Source of the DNA: Nitrospira sp.
GTDB lineage: Bacteria > Nitrospirota > Nitrospiria > Nitrospirales > Nitrospiraceae
Length of the DNA stretch: 64,000 nucleotides
Reading direction: 5' to 3'
Assembly (NCBI GenBank): GCA_022843785.1
Contig: JALHMZ010000012.1
Location: 62,001-126,000 of the forward strand
Shown here: one piece after another, positions 9,185 through 17,865 of the stretch
Position numbering within the stretch: position 1 is the stretch's first letter
How the letters are laid out: every line of letters begins with the position of its first letter
The notes under the pieces: model-generated
Told to the model about the DNA's origin: nothing
Databases searched by the model: none
The model's input: only the letters and a program-made list of their open reading frames with translations
Program-made: the position numbers and the translations under genes

Positions 9185-10096
9185 TCATGCCGCCAGTTGT
9201 CGCAACACCGGCTTGATACGCTTTCGTGTCTGTCTGTGCAAACAGTCCTCCACGGCATCGATCAACAGATTGAGCTGGGAGTGCTGGAAGCCTATCCGTT
9301 TGAGACAGGGGTCGCTCAGAAGCCCAATAAGAAGGCTGATCGCTGTAATAAAGAGTCCCACCAACAACGTCGCACTCGCAATTTCCCAGAACGATGGGTT
9401 CGGTGGAAACACCGAATAGAACACCGAACCAAGGCTCGATCCCAAGATAAATTTCGAAGCCGCCTTATCGTGCGCCCTGTCCCTGGCGATCTTTTCACCG
9501 ATCCCGGAGATGCTCAGCGACTGATCGCCGAAAACGAGCCATCCGGTCCCCAAAGTCGCCACTGTCGCTATCGCGTCGAGAATCACCGAACGGCTGGAAG
9601 AATGAGCCGCAATGATGGCCTGGATATCGGACAGTTCTCTCAGCGGTTCATTCGGCAACAGGCCTGATTTGAGCAGAGGCCCCAGATGGTGGTGCCGCTC
9701 AATGTACCCAAGGAGACCATTCGAACAGGTGGTTCGACCCTCTAGCGTCAAGGGCCATTCCAGCAATTCTCCGGCGACCAACCGCTCCATTTCCCTTTGA
9801 TATCTGGTTTTGAATCCGGATGGCAGAAGACTGATCAAATCTGCGCCGGGACGCCAGCCTAACTTCACCGGAATCTCGATGAGTTTCTTCAGGAAGAGCG
9901 ACGGAATCGCCCAGAGCGCATTGACTGGATGGTACAGCAGATCGGTCACGAGCGACTGTTTTTGAAATGCGAGTGTTTCTTGGATCGAATAGTGCCGTTC
10001 CACGAAGCTGTCCACGCGGTTACGGCAATCCGCGACATAGTGATCAACACACTCTTCGAGACTCAGAATCGCCAATGCGGCCTGCTGATCGTTCAT
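9185..10096 (-). CDS. Uncharacterised membrane-associated protein
   Basis: A 303-aa protein from the ATG at 10096, chosen because GGAGGA lies six bases upstream; the frame could extend to 10174 but without a comparable ribosome site. The N-terminal half is mostly helical (HYSIQETLAFQKQSLVTDLLYHPVNALWAIP), and the C-terminal third has two hydrophobic stretches (IASATLLVGLFITAISLLIG is the clearer) that probably span the membrane. I do not recognise the family. It converges on the exporter gene with about 30 bases between stops and is not obviously part of that operon. Confidence 0.65.
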   Translation of the reverse strand: MNDQQAALAILSLEECVDHYVADCRNRVDSFVERHYSIQETLAFQKQSLVTDLLYHPVNALWAIPSLFLKKLIEIPVKLGWRPGADLISLLPSGFKTRYQREMERLVAGELLEWPLTLEGRTTCSNGLLGYIERHHHLGPLLKSGLLPNEPLRELSDIQAIIAAHSSSRSVILDAIATVATLGTGWLVFGDQSLSISGIGEKIARDRAHDKAASKFILGSSLGSVFYSVFPPNPSFWEIASATLLVGLFITAISLLIGLLSDPCLKRIGFQHSQLNLLIDAVEDCLHRQTRKRIKPVLRQLAA

Positions 10097-10308
10097 CGTA
10101 CGTCCTCCAACCATGCAGTATATAAAATCCTCCCCATGGCTCAAGCAAATCTCTTTCTTAGCCGGCAGGGACATAGCGACATGTGAAGCGGAATCTGCGC
10201 AGACCAGGCGGATTACAATTCTGATTTCATTTTTGGTCGGACAGCGTAGCCTGATCCAGCCTGCACAATCAGTTGCGCGATCGGTTCAGGCACAAAGGCC
10301 CCGTCATA

Positions 10309-10644
10309 ATGACACGGATCGACCATTGGCCCGTCGATATTCCCAGCACGGACCCGTTTGTCCTGGCCACTGACGCGCGCGTCGTTGCGGAGAATATCTT
10401 TGTCCGCATCACTCTGAGCGATGGAGCATGCGGCTACGGGGAAGCAGCACCCTTTGCCGAAATCGGAGGCGAAGATCGAGAAACCTGTCTGAATGCGCTA
10501 TCCAGCCCTGCACTGTTACTCATCAGTCGGCGCTTGGGCGTGCCGGCGCACGTAGCCACGCCCATATTGCGCCGTGCCCTCAAGCCGCAGCGTGTCACCG
10601 AAACTCCCGTAGGGCTCGAAATCAATCGGCAATCTTCCGCTTGA
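10309..10644 (+). pseudogene. Truncated duplicate of the dipeptide epimerase gene
   Basis: Starting at the ATG at 10309, the first 65-70 codons closely match the N-terminal capping domain of the intact epimerase at 16248: both have WPVDIP, TDPFV, ARVVAEN, CGYGEAAPF and GGEDRETCLNALSS. After about 10510 the frame drifts into unrelated sequence, though faint nucleotide similarity to later parts of the parent persists to about 10600, and it stops at 10644 without the catalytic barrel. All metal ligands and both catalytic lysines are missing, so the product cannot be an enzyme. It is a decayed duplicate about 6 kb from its parent. Confidence 0.8.
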
Positions 10645-10878
10645 CGGCCCGGAGAGCGACTTGCAACCATTCATCCGAAATTGTAGCAGCGCGATTCACC
10701 ACAGAAATAATCATTACATGCTACTTCAGGTTGGGTTGAGACAAGAATAGTCATGTGTCTGTTGTCGATATGCGTGCTGTTCTTGCGGATCAATAAACGA
10801 TATCAGAAACCAGCATGTGCCCCACACCGTGCTCCATCAGAGAATCCCCCCCCCCTTTTTGACGCCCACCAAGAACAA

Positions 10879-10908
10879 GGGGGAGCCCCCCTTTGAGAAG
10901 ACTCCCCC
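10879..10908 (-). terminator. Probable intrinsic terminator of groES
   Basis: Read on the minus strand, GGGGGAG and CTCCCCC form a seven-base-pair stem over a 16-base loop, followed by a T-rich TTGTTCTT. It lies about 45 bases after the groES stop in the direction of transcription. The 306-base gap 10645-10950 otherwise shows only C- and G-runs (for example near 10846) and no gene. Confidence 0.5.
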
Positions 10909-10950
10909 GTCGCATCTTACATCTCACTTTTTACGCTGAACTTTTTACAT

Positions 10951-11265
10951 CTACCGTAGATAACCCAAGACATCCTCTTCACGAACCAGCACCAGCTCCT
11001 GATCCTCGCCCTCCACTTCTCTGGCGGCGTATTGTCTATACAGGACATGCTCGCCCGGCTTGAGGGTCGTCTTCACAAATGTCTTCTTCTTGATTTTCTC
11101 CTTCGAATCCTTATCCTCGACCAAACGGCCGGTCCCCACAGCAAGAACTTCTCCCTCCTCCGGTTTCTCTTGCGCGGCATCCGGAATGAGAATGCCGCCG
11201 AAACTTTTTTCGATCGGCTTGCCGGTTCGGATCAATACCCAATCGTGCAATGGTGTCAGTGTCAT
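10951..11265 (-). CDS. groES: GroES/Cpn10 co-chaperonin
   Basis: A 104-aa protein with the GroES layout: PLHDWVLIRTGKPIEKSFGGILIPD at the start (mobile loop EKSFGGILIP), EGEVLAVGTG, a PGEHVLYRQYAA strand and a C-terminal EEDVLGYLR. GroES caps the GroEL barrel during protein folding in the cytoplasm. An insertion rich in lysine and aspartate (EDKDSKEKIKKK) lengthens the middle loop. No groEL lies beside it; the neighbours are an uncharacterised gene and oxidoreductase subunits, so this is probably a second or stand-alone groES. Confidence 0.9.
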   Translation of the reverse strand: MTLTPLHDWVLIRTGKPIEKSFGGILIPDAAQEKPEEGEVLAVGTGRLVEDKDSKEKIKKKTFVKTTLKPGEHVLYRQYAAREVEGEDQELVLVREEDVLGYLR

Positions 11266-11360
11266 GATGTACGCCCTTTCATACAGGCGTGTAATAGGTC
11301 ACGGGTGGCGCTCACGGCCTGTTCGCGCAAGCTGCTCACCATACTCAGGTTACGATACGC

Positions 11361-12038
11361 TCAACTCACCTCATCCGTCTCTTCAGTCACTTTGGTTTGG
11401 CCCTCGGCCAGTCCCGCATAATGGCGGGCCCACGTTAAATACATGTACCCGCTGTCTCGCAGAACATCGGCCCCCTTCATCAGCGTGGCGATCAACTCTT
11501 CGTCCTTCCCGTGGGCCGCAAGGTCCAGGGCGCGACGCTTCAATGCCGGGGACAATGTTGCCATCAACACAGCCATTTCACCGACGAGCTGCCGGACTTC
11601 AGATCCGCAATTATCTCTCCAGTCCTGTGGCTTCTCTGCAGTCTCTATGTCTGCGTCATAGGCCATGGAGGTTTGAGGATACAACTGCTGAAATCGATCG
11701 ATGAGTGGTTGTGCCGCGGGGGCGCTGATCCGCGTCGAGTCGCTGGGAGAATGGTCCCACGTGAGTATCTGGATATCCGCCTGCGTGAGGATGCTGCGGA
11801 TGGTGTGGACGATTGCGTCCAACGTCAGCTCTGTCCAGGGTCGCAAGTCGAGTACCCGCTCTTCCGGCCTGCGAGGCGGCGGGCCGTCGTGCACCAGCAC
11901 CCAACAGCGATCGAAAATCTTTGTGCGGATCTGGTCCGGAATGTTGAGCGCAGTCAGACGGGACGTGCACAGGGCCGTGACCAACAGGGCAAACTGCAGA
12001 TCGGGCATCTCCGGACTATGAATATCGAGTGTTTGCAT
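11361..12038 (-). CDS. Uncharacterised protein downstream of the oxidoreductase subunits
   Basis: A 225-aa soluble protein with no signal peptide or membrane segment. GGGAGG precedes the ATG by nine bases. It has a short CTSRL segment, an acidic middle, a CGSEVRQLVGEMAVLMATLSPALKRRALDLAAHGKDEE helical region, and a TWARHYAGLAEG motif near the end. I do not recognise the family, and it lacks the GxGGQG motif expected of an oxidoreductase gamma subunit. It follows the beta-subunit genes on the same strand after about 200 bases, so it may be co-transcribed and serve the complex; that is inference from position only. Confidence 0.6.
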   Translation of the reverse strand: MQTLDIHSPEMPDLQFALLVTALCTSRLTALNIPDQIRTKIFDRCWVLVHDGPPPRRPEERVLDLRPWTELTLDAIVHTIRSILTQADIQILTWDHSPSDSTRISAPAAQPLIDRFQQLYPQTSMAYDADIETAEKPQDWRDNCGSEVRQLVGEMAVLMATLSPALKRRALDLAAHGKDEELIATLMKGADVLRDSGYMYLTWARHYAGLAEGQTKVTEETDEVS

Positions 12039-12246
12039 GATCGATTGCCTCCCGGATGAGGCGTCGGAGCGGTCTGCAGCGTGCCGACGCCTTGGTCATG
12101 GATGGTTGGGGCTGAGAGCCGTCCGGCAAGCTAACGGTCAGCCATCATCCGACTCGTGTTCGTTCTCTGGCAGGATCTGTCGGTCGACCGGTGGAAAATT
12201 CGGACGTGTCGTGTGGACCATGCGCCCGAATCTTCCGCCCGTGCCG

Positions 12247-13140
12247 TTATGCTGTCAGGACCGCTGCCGCCGCCGGCTTCTGCACAAACTCCTTGTAGCC
12301 GTACCGCTCCGTCAAATACGCCTTGGCTTCGTCGCTGACGTACTCGGTGAATTTGTAGCGATCATCTTCGACGGTCTTGGCATCCGCCATTACCTGGTCG
12401 GTCGGGATCGCATACTCGATGTTGCAGGACGTATAGGCTTGAATATAGGTCGGACCAACTTCTCGTGCGATCAGGACCGCCTTCTTGATGCAACTTTCCA
12501 CCCGCCGTGGATTGTTGGGCACGACGGTGGCGATGTAGGCACAGCCGGCGATCTTTGCCATGGCGACCATATCCATCTTTTCGAATTTCTTGCCGAGCGG
12601 GGCCATCTTGAGCACCGCGCCTCTGACCGTCATGCCGCTCTCCTGCCCGCCCGTATTGCCGTAGACTTCGTTATCCAGCATGATCGTCGTGAATCGTTCC
12701 TTCCGGAACCAGGAATGGAGGACTTGTTGAAAACCGATATCGGCCGTGCCGCCATCACCCGCCATCACGACGACATCCTTGGGCTGGTCGCCGAACCGGA
12801 TTCGCAATCCGCGCGACAACCCGCTGGCAACCCCGTTCTGATCACCGTAATTGCCGTACACGAAGGGAATGGCGGCCTGCGAAATGGCCAGTCGGCCGCA
12901 TCCGGCTGTCCCGACCGTAATCGTGTCTTCTGGATTCGGGAATGCGATAATGGCTAACCGGATGAACAGGGTCATGGCACACCCGGCGCACATGGGATGC
13001 TCCTCGAGAATTTCTTTGAAGCTCCCCATCTGCGAGACCGTTGTTTTCTTCCCGAAGGGACCGTGCTCCACCATATCCCGATATTCTTTCGGCATGAACA
13101 CGTCGAATCCTGGCGTGAATTTCACATAATTGAGACTCAT
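12247..13140 (-). CDS. 2-oxoacid:ferredoxin oxidoreductase, beta (TPP-binding) subunit, copy 1
   Basis: A 297-aa protein from the ATG at 13140 (a further in-frame ATG at 13152 is less likely). It carries the thiamine-diphosphate motif, GDG at 128-130 with the matching Asn157 in DNEVYGN, and four cysteines placed to bind a 4Fe-4S cluster (Cys51 and Cys54 in CAGC, Cys81, Cys239). Such enzymes interconvert 2-oxoacids with acyl-CoA and CO2 using ferredoxin, in carbon-fixing bacteria in the carboxylating direction. The neighbour at 13195 is a paralogous beta subunit. Whether the substrate is pyruvate or 2-oxoglutarate cannot be told from motifs. Confidence 0.9.
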   Translation of the reverse strand: MSLNYVKFTPGFDVFMPKEYRDMVEHGPFGKKTTVSQMGSFKEILEEHPMCAGCAMTLFIRLAIIAFPNPEDTITVGTAGCGRLAISQAAIPFVYGNYGDQNGVASGLSRGLRIRFGDQPKDVVVMAGDGGTADIGFQQVLHSWFRKERFTTIMLDNEVYGNTGGQESGMTVRGAVLKMAPLGKKFEKMDMVAMAKIAGCAYIATVVPNNPRRVESCIKKAVLIAREVGPTYIQAYTSCNIEYAIPTDQVMADAKTVEDDRYKFTEYVSDEAKAYLTERYGYKEFVQKPAAAAVLTA

Positions 13141-13194
13141 CCGACACCTCACTCTCTCTGTGACCCGCAGTTGCGGGGGTAATGTACATGGCGG

Positions 13195-14091
13195 TTACGA
13201 AACCAACTGTTTCGCGGCGGCTTTTTTGTCCTTCGCCTTGGCGGCGAGGTCTGCCAGCAGCGCCTTCGCGGGCTCACTGACATACTCCTTGAACGCAAAC
13301 CGCTCGTTCGGTTTTTCTGCATCACGCATTTCCTGTAGTCCTTCCTGGCTATCCTTGCCGATCTCCAAGATGCAGGGCGTGTAGAGCTGGAGATAGGTGG
13401 GACCGATTTCCCTCGCGATCAAGACCGCGTTCCGCACGACCCGCTCAACGAGCGATGGTTTGCTCACCGTGCAGTTCACGATGTAATGGCATCCGGATTC
13501 CCGTGCGATCTCCGGAAGGCGCACCTTGTCGAAGAGTTTGCCGACCGGAGCCATTTTGGCGACGAACCCTTTCTGCATAAGTCCGCTTTCCTGCCCGCCG
13601 GTATTGGCGTACAGTTCGTTGTCGAAGCAAATGGTGGTGAATTTCTCCTGCCGGAACCACGCCTGGAGTGTCATGTCCAGGCCGATGTCCACCGTCGCGC
13701 CGTCTCCCGCCAGTACGACCACATCCTTGATGCGATTCGGAAAGCGGACGGTCAAAGCCCGCTTCAATCCGGACGCCACCGCGTTCTGATTGCCGAACAG
13801 CGAGTGGATGTTGTGGATGGCGACATGCGGAAACACCAGGCTGGTGCAGCCCGTTGAGCCGACCATGACGGTGTCTTCCGGATTGGGCAGCGCGGCGAGA
13901 ATGTACCGAAACGCCATGGACTCGGGGCACCCGGCGCACAACGAGTGTTGCTCAAGGAGTTCCTTGGATGTCCCGATGTCTTTCCATCCCCTGTCTTCCT
14001 TACCATAGGTGGCATGCTTGACCAGATCCTGATAGTCCGGCGGCATAATGTCATACAGATCCGGTGATATGGTGATGCGTTCCTTGCTCAT
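13195..14091 (-). CDS. 2-oxoacid:ferredoxin oxidoreductase, beta (TPP-binding) subunit, copy 2
   Basis: A 298-aa paralogue of the preceding beta subunit, with the same ordered features: CAGC (Cys52, Cys55), Cys82 in GSTGCT, the AGDGATVDIG diphosphate loop, DNELYANTGGQ and a fourth cysteine in LYTPCILEI. The lysine- and alanine-rich tail (AAKAKDKKAAAKQLVS) is unlike copy 1. The genes are on the same strand with 54 bases between them. Two divergent beta genes beside a single alpha gene suggest either a mixed complex or alternative complexes with different 2-oxoacid preference. Confidence 0.9.
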   Translation of the reverse strand: MSKERITISPDLYDIMPPDYQDLVKHATYGKEDRGWKDIGTSKELLEQHSLCAGCPESMAFRYILAALPNPEDTVMVGSTGCTSLVFPHVAIHNIHSLFGNQNAVASGLKRALTVRFPNRIKDVVVLAGDGATVDIGLDMTLQAWFRQEKFTTICFDNELYANTGGQESGLMQKGFVAKMAPVGKLFDKVRLPEIARESGCHYIVNCTVSKPSLVERVVRNAVLIAREIGPTYLQLYTPCILEIGKDSQEGLQEMRDAEKPNERFAFKEYVSEPAKALLADLAAKAKDKKAAAKQLVS

Positions 14092-14172
14092 GGTATTCTC
14101 TCCTCTCAGCCCTGCTGAGCGCCACGGTGCGCTCTGTTGGGGGTATCCGGTCCCTCGACGTTCGCGTTATGT

Positions 14173-15381
14173 TCAACTCCCGCGTCCGGCCAGCACGCCG
14201 GATCGCATCCCGAGCGCTTTCTTGATTCCCTCCACGATGATTTCCGGCGGCATGGTCATGCCCCCACAGACACGTGGTCCGGCAATGATCCGCTCAGTGC
14301 GGGGGAGCGTGGCTTTGAGTTCTCGCGCCAGCCACCCGATGACATTGAACTCCGGCACAATAATATGCGAGGCACGCTTGGTCGCCTCGCGCAGTTCTTC
14401 CTCCGGCCAGGGCCGCAGGGTTTTGATCTTGACCAGTCCGACACGAATCCCTTCATCGGCCAACAGGCGGATGGCCTCCCGCCCTTGGGAGACCGCTGTT
14501 CCCGACGCGACGATGAGGATGTCGGCATCGACGTTCTCCGTCTCGATCAGGCCGTCAAGCCAGGCGATCGTGTGCTTGCGTGATCGTTCCGCAGCGGCCC
14601 AAACTTCCTGTTGCCAGCTCGCATGCGTGGCGTAGCTGATGTAGTTGCTTTTCATCACGAAGGGATCGCGCATCATCCGAACCGGCGGACATTCCATGTC
14701 CATGCAGGGCACCGGGGACCGATAGGGATCGTAGGGCGGCAGACACATCTCGACGGGAGTCAGGTCAACCGTATCCTTCGTATGGGTGACGAAAAATCCA
14801 TCGCAACAGAGGGCCAAGGGGAGGTGGACATCCGGCTCCTCCGACACCATGTACCCCTTGAGAATCCAGTCATAGAAATCCTGTGCGGTTTCTGCATGCC
14901 AGACCAACATCCCGGTCTGCATGAGATAGGCAATCTCGATCGTGTCCGGCTGGATCGAGAGCGGTGAATTGATCCCCCGGCAGGTCACGATACATTGGAT
15001 CGGCAATCGGGCCCCGGCCCACATCGGGAAGTTTTCCATGGCGCGCAGGGTGCCCGGCCCGGCGGTCGTCGTGAAGACACGGGCCCCGCCAAAGGCGGCG
15101 CCGGCGCACTGTGACATAACCGCAAATTCGCTCTCCCCCCGGAAATAATCGCCGATATAGCCCTCGGCAAAGAGCTCCCCGCACAGGGCGGCCGCCTCGC
15201 TCTGAGGCGTAATGGGATAGGCCACCATCACATCGACGTTCGCGCGTCTGACGGCTTCTTTGATGACTTCACTGCCGGTGAAGAACGACGGCGTGCGAGG
15301 GGCGTCGTTCATCATCACGCGCGGATCGGTAATGATTTGTTCTTTTCTATTCTTCGTGCCGATGATTGACGTAGTGTCCAT
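14173..15381 (-). CDS. 2-oxoacid:ferredoxin oxidoreductase, alpha subunit
   Basis: A 402-aa protein; the ATG at 15381 is chosen because AAGGAGA lies seven bases upstream, although the frame runs on to 15465 and would overlap the next gene. The N-terminal half is the pyrimidine-binding domain of the family (GSEVIKEAVRRANVDVMVAYPITPQSE, then GESEFAVMSQCAGAAFGGARVFTTTAGPG), and the C-terminal half has the transketolase-C-like fold (DILIVASGTAVSQGREAI, VGLVKIKTLRPWPEEEL). It pairs with one or both beta subunits. Separate gamma and delta (ferredoxin-like) subunits of the usual four- or five-subunit enzymes are not found in the window. Confidence 0.9.
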   Translation of the reverse strand: MDTTSIIGTKNRKEQIITDPRVMMNDAPRTPSFFTGSEVIKEAVRRANVDVMVAYPITPQSEAAALCGELFAEGYIGDYFRGESEFAVMSQCAGAAFGGARVFTTTAGPGTLRAMENFPMWAGARLPIQCIVTCRGINSPLSIQPDTIEIAYLMQTGMLVWHAETAQDFYDWILKGYMVSEEPDVHLPLALCCDGFFVTHTKDTVDLTPVEMCLPPYDPYRSPVPCMDMECPPVRMMRDPFVMKSNYISYATHASWQQEVWAAAERSRKHTIAWLDGLIETENVDADILIVASGTAVSQGREAIRLLADEGIRVGLVKIKTLRPWPEEELREATKRASHIIVPEFNVIGWLARELKATLPRTERIIAGPRVCGGMTMPPEIIVEGIKKALGMRSGVLAGRGS

Positions 15382-15440
15382 GATCCAGTCTCCTTCATGA
15401 CCCAGTCGCGTATCCGGACCGATGTCGAAACGCGAGGACC

Positions 15441-15761
15441 TTATGCGCTGAATGAACTGCCGCACCCACAGGTCGTTTTCGCCTGCGGGTTCTTGATCTC
15501 AAAGCCGGAGCCTTGCACGCTGTCGTGGAAATCGACTTCACATCCGGCCAGTAACGGGACGCTCTGGGAATCCATGATGACCTTGACGTCGCCCTTCTCG
15601 ATCACTGTGTCGTCATCGCTCGTTGCGGACTCGAAGGCCATCCCGTACTGGTAGCCATGGCACCCGCCGCCTTTCACATACACGCGCAGCCCAACCGTGT
15701 CCTTTTCTTCTCGCATAAGTTCCCGAATCTTTTCTTCAGCTACTGTCGTGATGGTGATCAT
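15441..15761 (-). CDS. erpA: A-type iron-sulfur cluster carrier (ErpA/IscA family)
   Basis: A 106-aa protein with the three conserved cysteines of A-type carriers: Cys34 in GGGCHGYQYG, and Cys98 and Cys100 in the C-terminal CGCG motif. These proteins deliver Fe-S clusters to apo-enzymes. It lies immediately upstream of the oxidoreductase alpha gene on the same strand, which suits a role in maturing the 4Fe-4S clusters of those subunits. ErpA and IscA cannot be separated by motif alone. Confidence 0.85.
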   Translation of the reverse strand: MITITTVAEEKIRELMREEKDTVGLRVYVKGGGCHGYQYGMAFESATSDDDTVIEKGDVKVIMDSQSVPLLAGCEVDFHDSVQGSGFEIKNPQAKTTCGCGSSFSA

Positions 15762-16188
15762 GGTCGCGCTCCTTATTTAGCAGGATGCTGAAACACTCAC
15801 TGTGACTTCTGTGCCGTCACAAGCATGGAGGGTCGAGACGACACCAGTGCGCCACGCAGACGGTACCCACTTCCGATCAGAAGAGTGCACTGCAAAGCGT
15901 TTCGAAGGACACTTCGGCGTAGTAGCGGCGGAGACCAGGGAATCAGTCGCGCAGGACGGGACGATGACGCGCGAGGGATAGGACAGTCGGCGTAGCTCAG
16001 TACGTCAGAGAATCACCCTGGGCGCATTGGGTACCGAAGTCAAGCACTACTAAGGGAAATGAGGGGCGCCGGCAAGAAAGGGTCTAAAGAACGCCATCGG
16101 GAGTCGTTTCCATGAGCCTCTCGGACCAGGCTCGACGCTCGACTCCAGCCTGCTTTGTTCATAAACATTTCTGCTACAATCGGCGGCC
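15762..16188. other. Intergenic stretch with a repeat remnant
   Basis: About 430 bases without a convincing gene. It begins with a 14-base match (15780-15793) to one end of the long palindromic repeat found at 52993-53116, apparently a lone arm. A TACAAT at about 16175-16180, ahead of the epimerase, could be a -10 box. Nothing else is recognised. Confidence 0.4.
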
Positions 16189-16248
16189 ATGAAGACGGAA
16201 TGGCCGAGTTTGAGACGTAATCTGCGCGCAACGACAACGGATCCCTGA
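16189..16248 (+). CDS. Possible 19-residue leader ORF coupled to the epimerase
   Basis: An ATG at 16189 opens a 19-codon frame (MKTEWPSLRRNLRATTTDP) whose TGA overlaps the epimerase ATG as TGATG. That arrangement permits translational coupling, and the epimerase itself has no good ribosome site. It could also be a chance ORF. Confidence 0.3.
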   Translation: MKTEWPSLRRNLRATTTDP

Positions 16249-17363
16249 TGGCAGATCTTCTTGCCGCTGTGATCGCACGAGTCGAGTACTGGCCCGTCGA
16301 TATTCCTATCACGGACCCGTTTGTCGTTGCGACCGGAGCGCGCGTCGTCGCGGAGAATGTCTTTGTCCGCGTCACACTAAGCGACGGTATATGCGGCTAT
16401 GGGGAAGCGGCGCCCTTTCCCGAAGTCGGAGGCGAAGATCGGGAGACCTGCCTGAATGCGCTGTCCAGCCTTGCACCGTCACTCCTCGGCCAATCGGTTC
16501 ATGACACCCGCGAACTAGCCGCCCGCATGGCTCAAGCAACTCCTCTGCAACCTGCAGCCCGCTGTGCCCTTGAGTCCGCGGTGCTGGACGCCTCCTGCCG
16601 GAGCGCAAAGATTCCCCTGTGGCAGTTCTGGGGCGGCGCCGACGTGCGACCTCGCGTCACTGACATTACGATTCCCATCGCCACACAGGAAAAGACGTTA
16701 TCGCTCGCGCGCGGCTGGTACGAACGGGGCTTTCGCCTGTTCAAGATGAAAGTCGGCAAAGATGTGGATGCAGACATACGCCGGCTGGAGGCGCTGCACC
16801 GAGCGTTACCCGGCATCTCGTTCATCGGCGATGGCAATCAGGGATTCTCACGCAAAGAATGCATGGCCTTTGCAAAAGGCGTCCGGCAATTCGGAGGGGT
16901 GCTGGTCCTGCTGGAACAGCCGGTGGTGCGGGATGACCTCGACAGCATGGCCGCCATTCGACGAGAAACCGGCATTCCGGTCGCCGCCGATGAATCCGTA
17001 CGCTCTCTCGACGATGCGCGCAAGGTCGTTGAACAGGGCGCGGCAGACTACATCAACATCAAAATCATGAAGACCGGAGTCGTCGAAGCGGTAGACATTG
17101 CATCGTTCACTCTGAAGTCAGGACTGAAGCTTATGATCGGTGGCATGCTAGAGTCGCGCATTGCGATGGGCAGTTCCTTCAGTCTGGTCTTAGGCATGAA
17201 GGGGTTCGACGTGCTGGACCTGGACACGCCGTTGCTGCTCTCGACAGATCCCATCGAAGGAGGCTATCGATACGACGGCCCCACCCTTCAGCCTTGGACC
17301 GAGGCAGGCTTAGGCCTATCCGTGACGGTCCCCGCAGATGCACGCGCGGCAGTCAGTAGATAA
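16248..17363 (+). CDS. Dipeptide (L-Ala-D/L-Glu type) epimerase, enolase superfamily
   Basis: A 371-aa protein with the full catalytic set of the muconate-lactonizing-enzyme subgroup: an N-terminal capping domain (residues 1-125), KMK at 166-168, metal ligands Asp195 (GDGNQG), Glu223 (LEQP) and Asp248 (AADES), and Lys272 in NIKIMKTG. The two lysines flank the substrate and exchange the alpha proton. The closest known role is epimerisation of the murein dipeptide L-Ala-D-Glu during peptidoglycan recycling, but specificity in this subgroup varies. A truncated copy lies at 10309-10644. Confidence 0.88.
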   Translation: MADLLAAVIARVEYWPVDIPITDPFVVATGARVVAENVFVRVTLSDGICGYGEAAPFPEVGGEDRETCLNALSSLAPSLLGQSVHDTRELAARMAQATPLQPAARCALESAVLDASCRSAKIPLWQFWGGADVRPRVTDITIPIATQEKTLSLARGWYERGFRLFKMKVGKDVDADIRRLEALHRALPGISFIGDGNQGFSRKECMAFAKGVRQFGGVLVLLEQPVVRDDLDSMAAIRRETGIPVAADESVRSLDDARKVVEQGAADYINIKIMKTGVVEAVDIASFTLKSGLKLMIGGMLESRIAMGSSFSLVLGMKGFDVLDLDTPLLLSTDPIEGGYRYDGPTLQPWTEAGLGLSVTVPADARAAVSR

Positions 17364-17422
17364 GGCCGCCTCAGAGGAGGGCCCTCGATTGACTGGAACA
17401 ATGAACGAGGCTATCATTTCTC

Positions 17423-17755
17423 ATGCGCCGGTTGGCCACCTTCCTTGTGCTCTTGCTGCTCGTCCTTACCTTTAACGCCTACGCCTGCATCCTGCCATTA
17501 CCACCCTCAACCCAAATGGACTGTTCCTCAGGAACAGAGGACCCTGTTCGAGAGACCTGCGATGCCTTTCTTGAAATAGGTCCGCACTCACAGTTTTCTT
17601 CTCAGCTTTCCATCAGCTCGCTCCATCTTGAATGCACGGTACCCGTCCATGTTCTTCCCGATGCGTTTACCCCGATTGTTCGCGTGACCGAACCACCACG
17701 CAGTGCCGATACTCCTATCCACCCGTCGATCCAAACCACGGTTCTGAGGATCTGA
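17423..17755 (+). CDS. Small exported protein of unknown function
   Basis: A 110-aa protein with a clear signal peptide (MRRLATFLVLLLLVLTFNAYA). The mature part is short, with four cysteines and several prolines, and matches no family I know. The ATG follows a weak ribosome site. It precedes the copper-storage gene by about 110 bases on the same strand, so a linked role in the envelope is possible but unproven. Confidence 0.5.
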   Translation: MRRLATFLVLLLLVLTFNAYACILPLPPSTQMDCSSGTEDPVRETCDAFLEIGPHSQFSSQLSISSLHLECTVPVHVLPDAFTPIVRVTEPPRSADTPIHPSIQTTVLRI

Positions 17756-17865
17756 TACCTTCTCCCGTCTCGCTTCCTGCTCTAGCTCGCTAGGCAGTTT
17801 CATACTTGTTCTATTGCCAGATCTACAGGACTGGCCGTGGGCAACAAGCCAGAAAAGGGGGAATT

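Noticed and set aside
15980..16040. tRNA-like GTAGCTCAGT
   Set aside because: No anticodon arm or matching acceptor stem can be formed.
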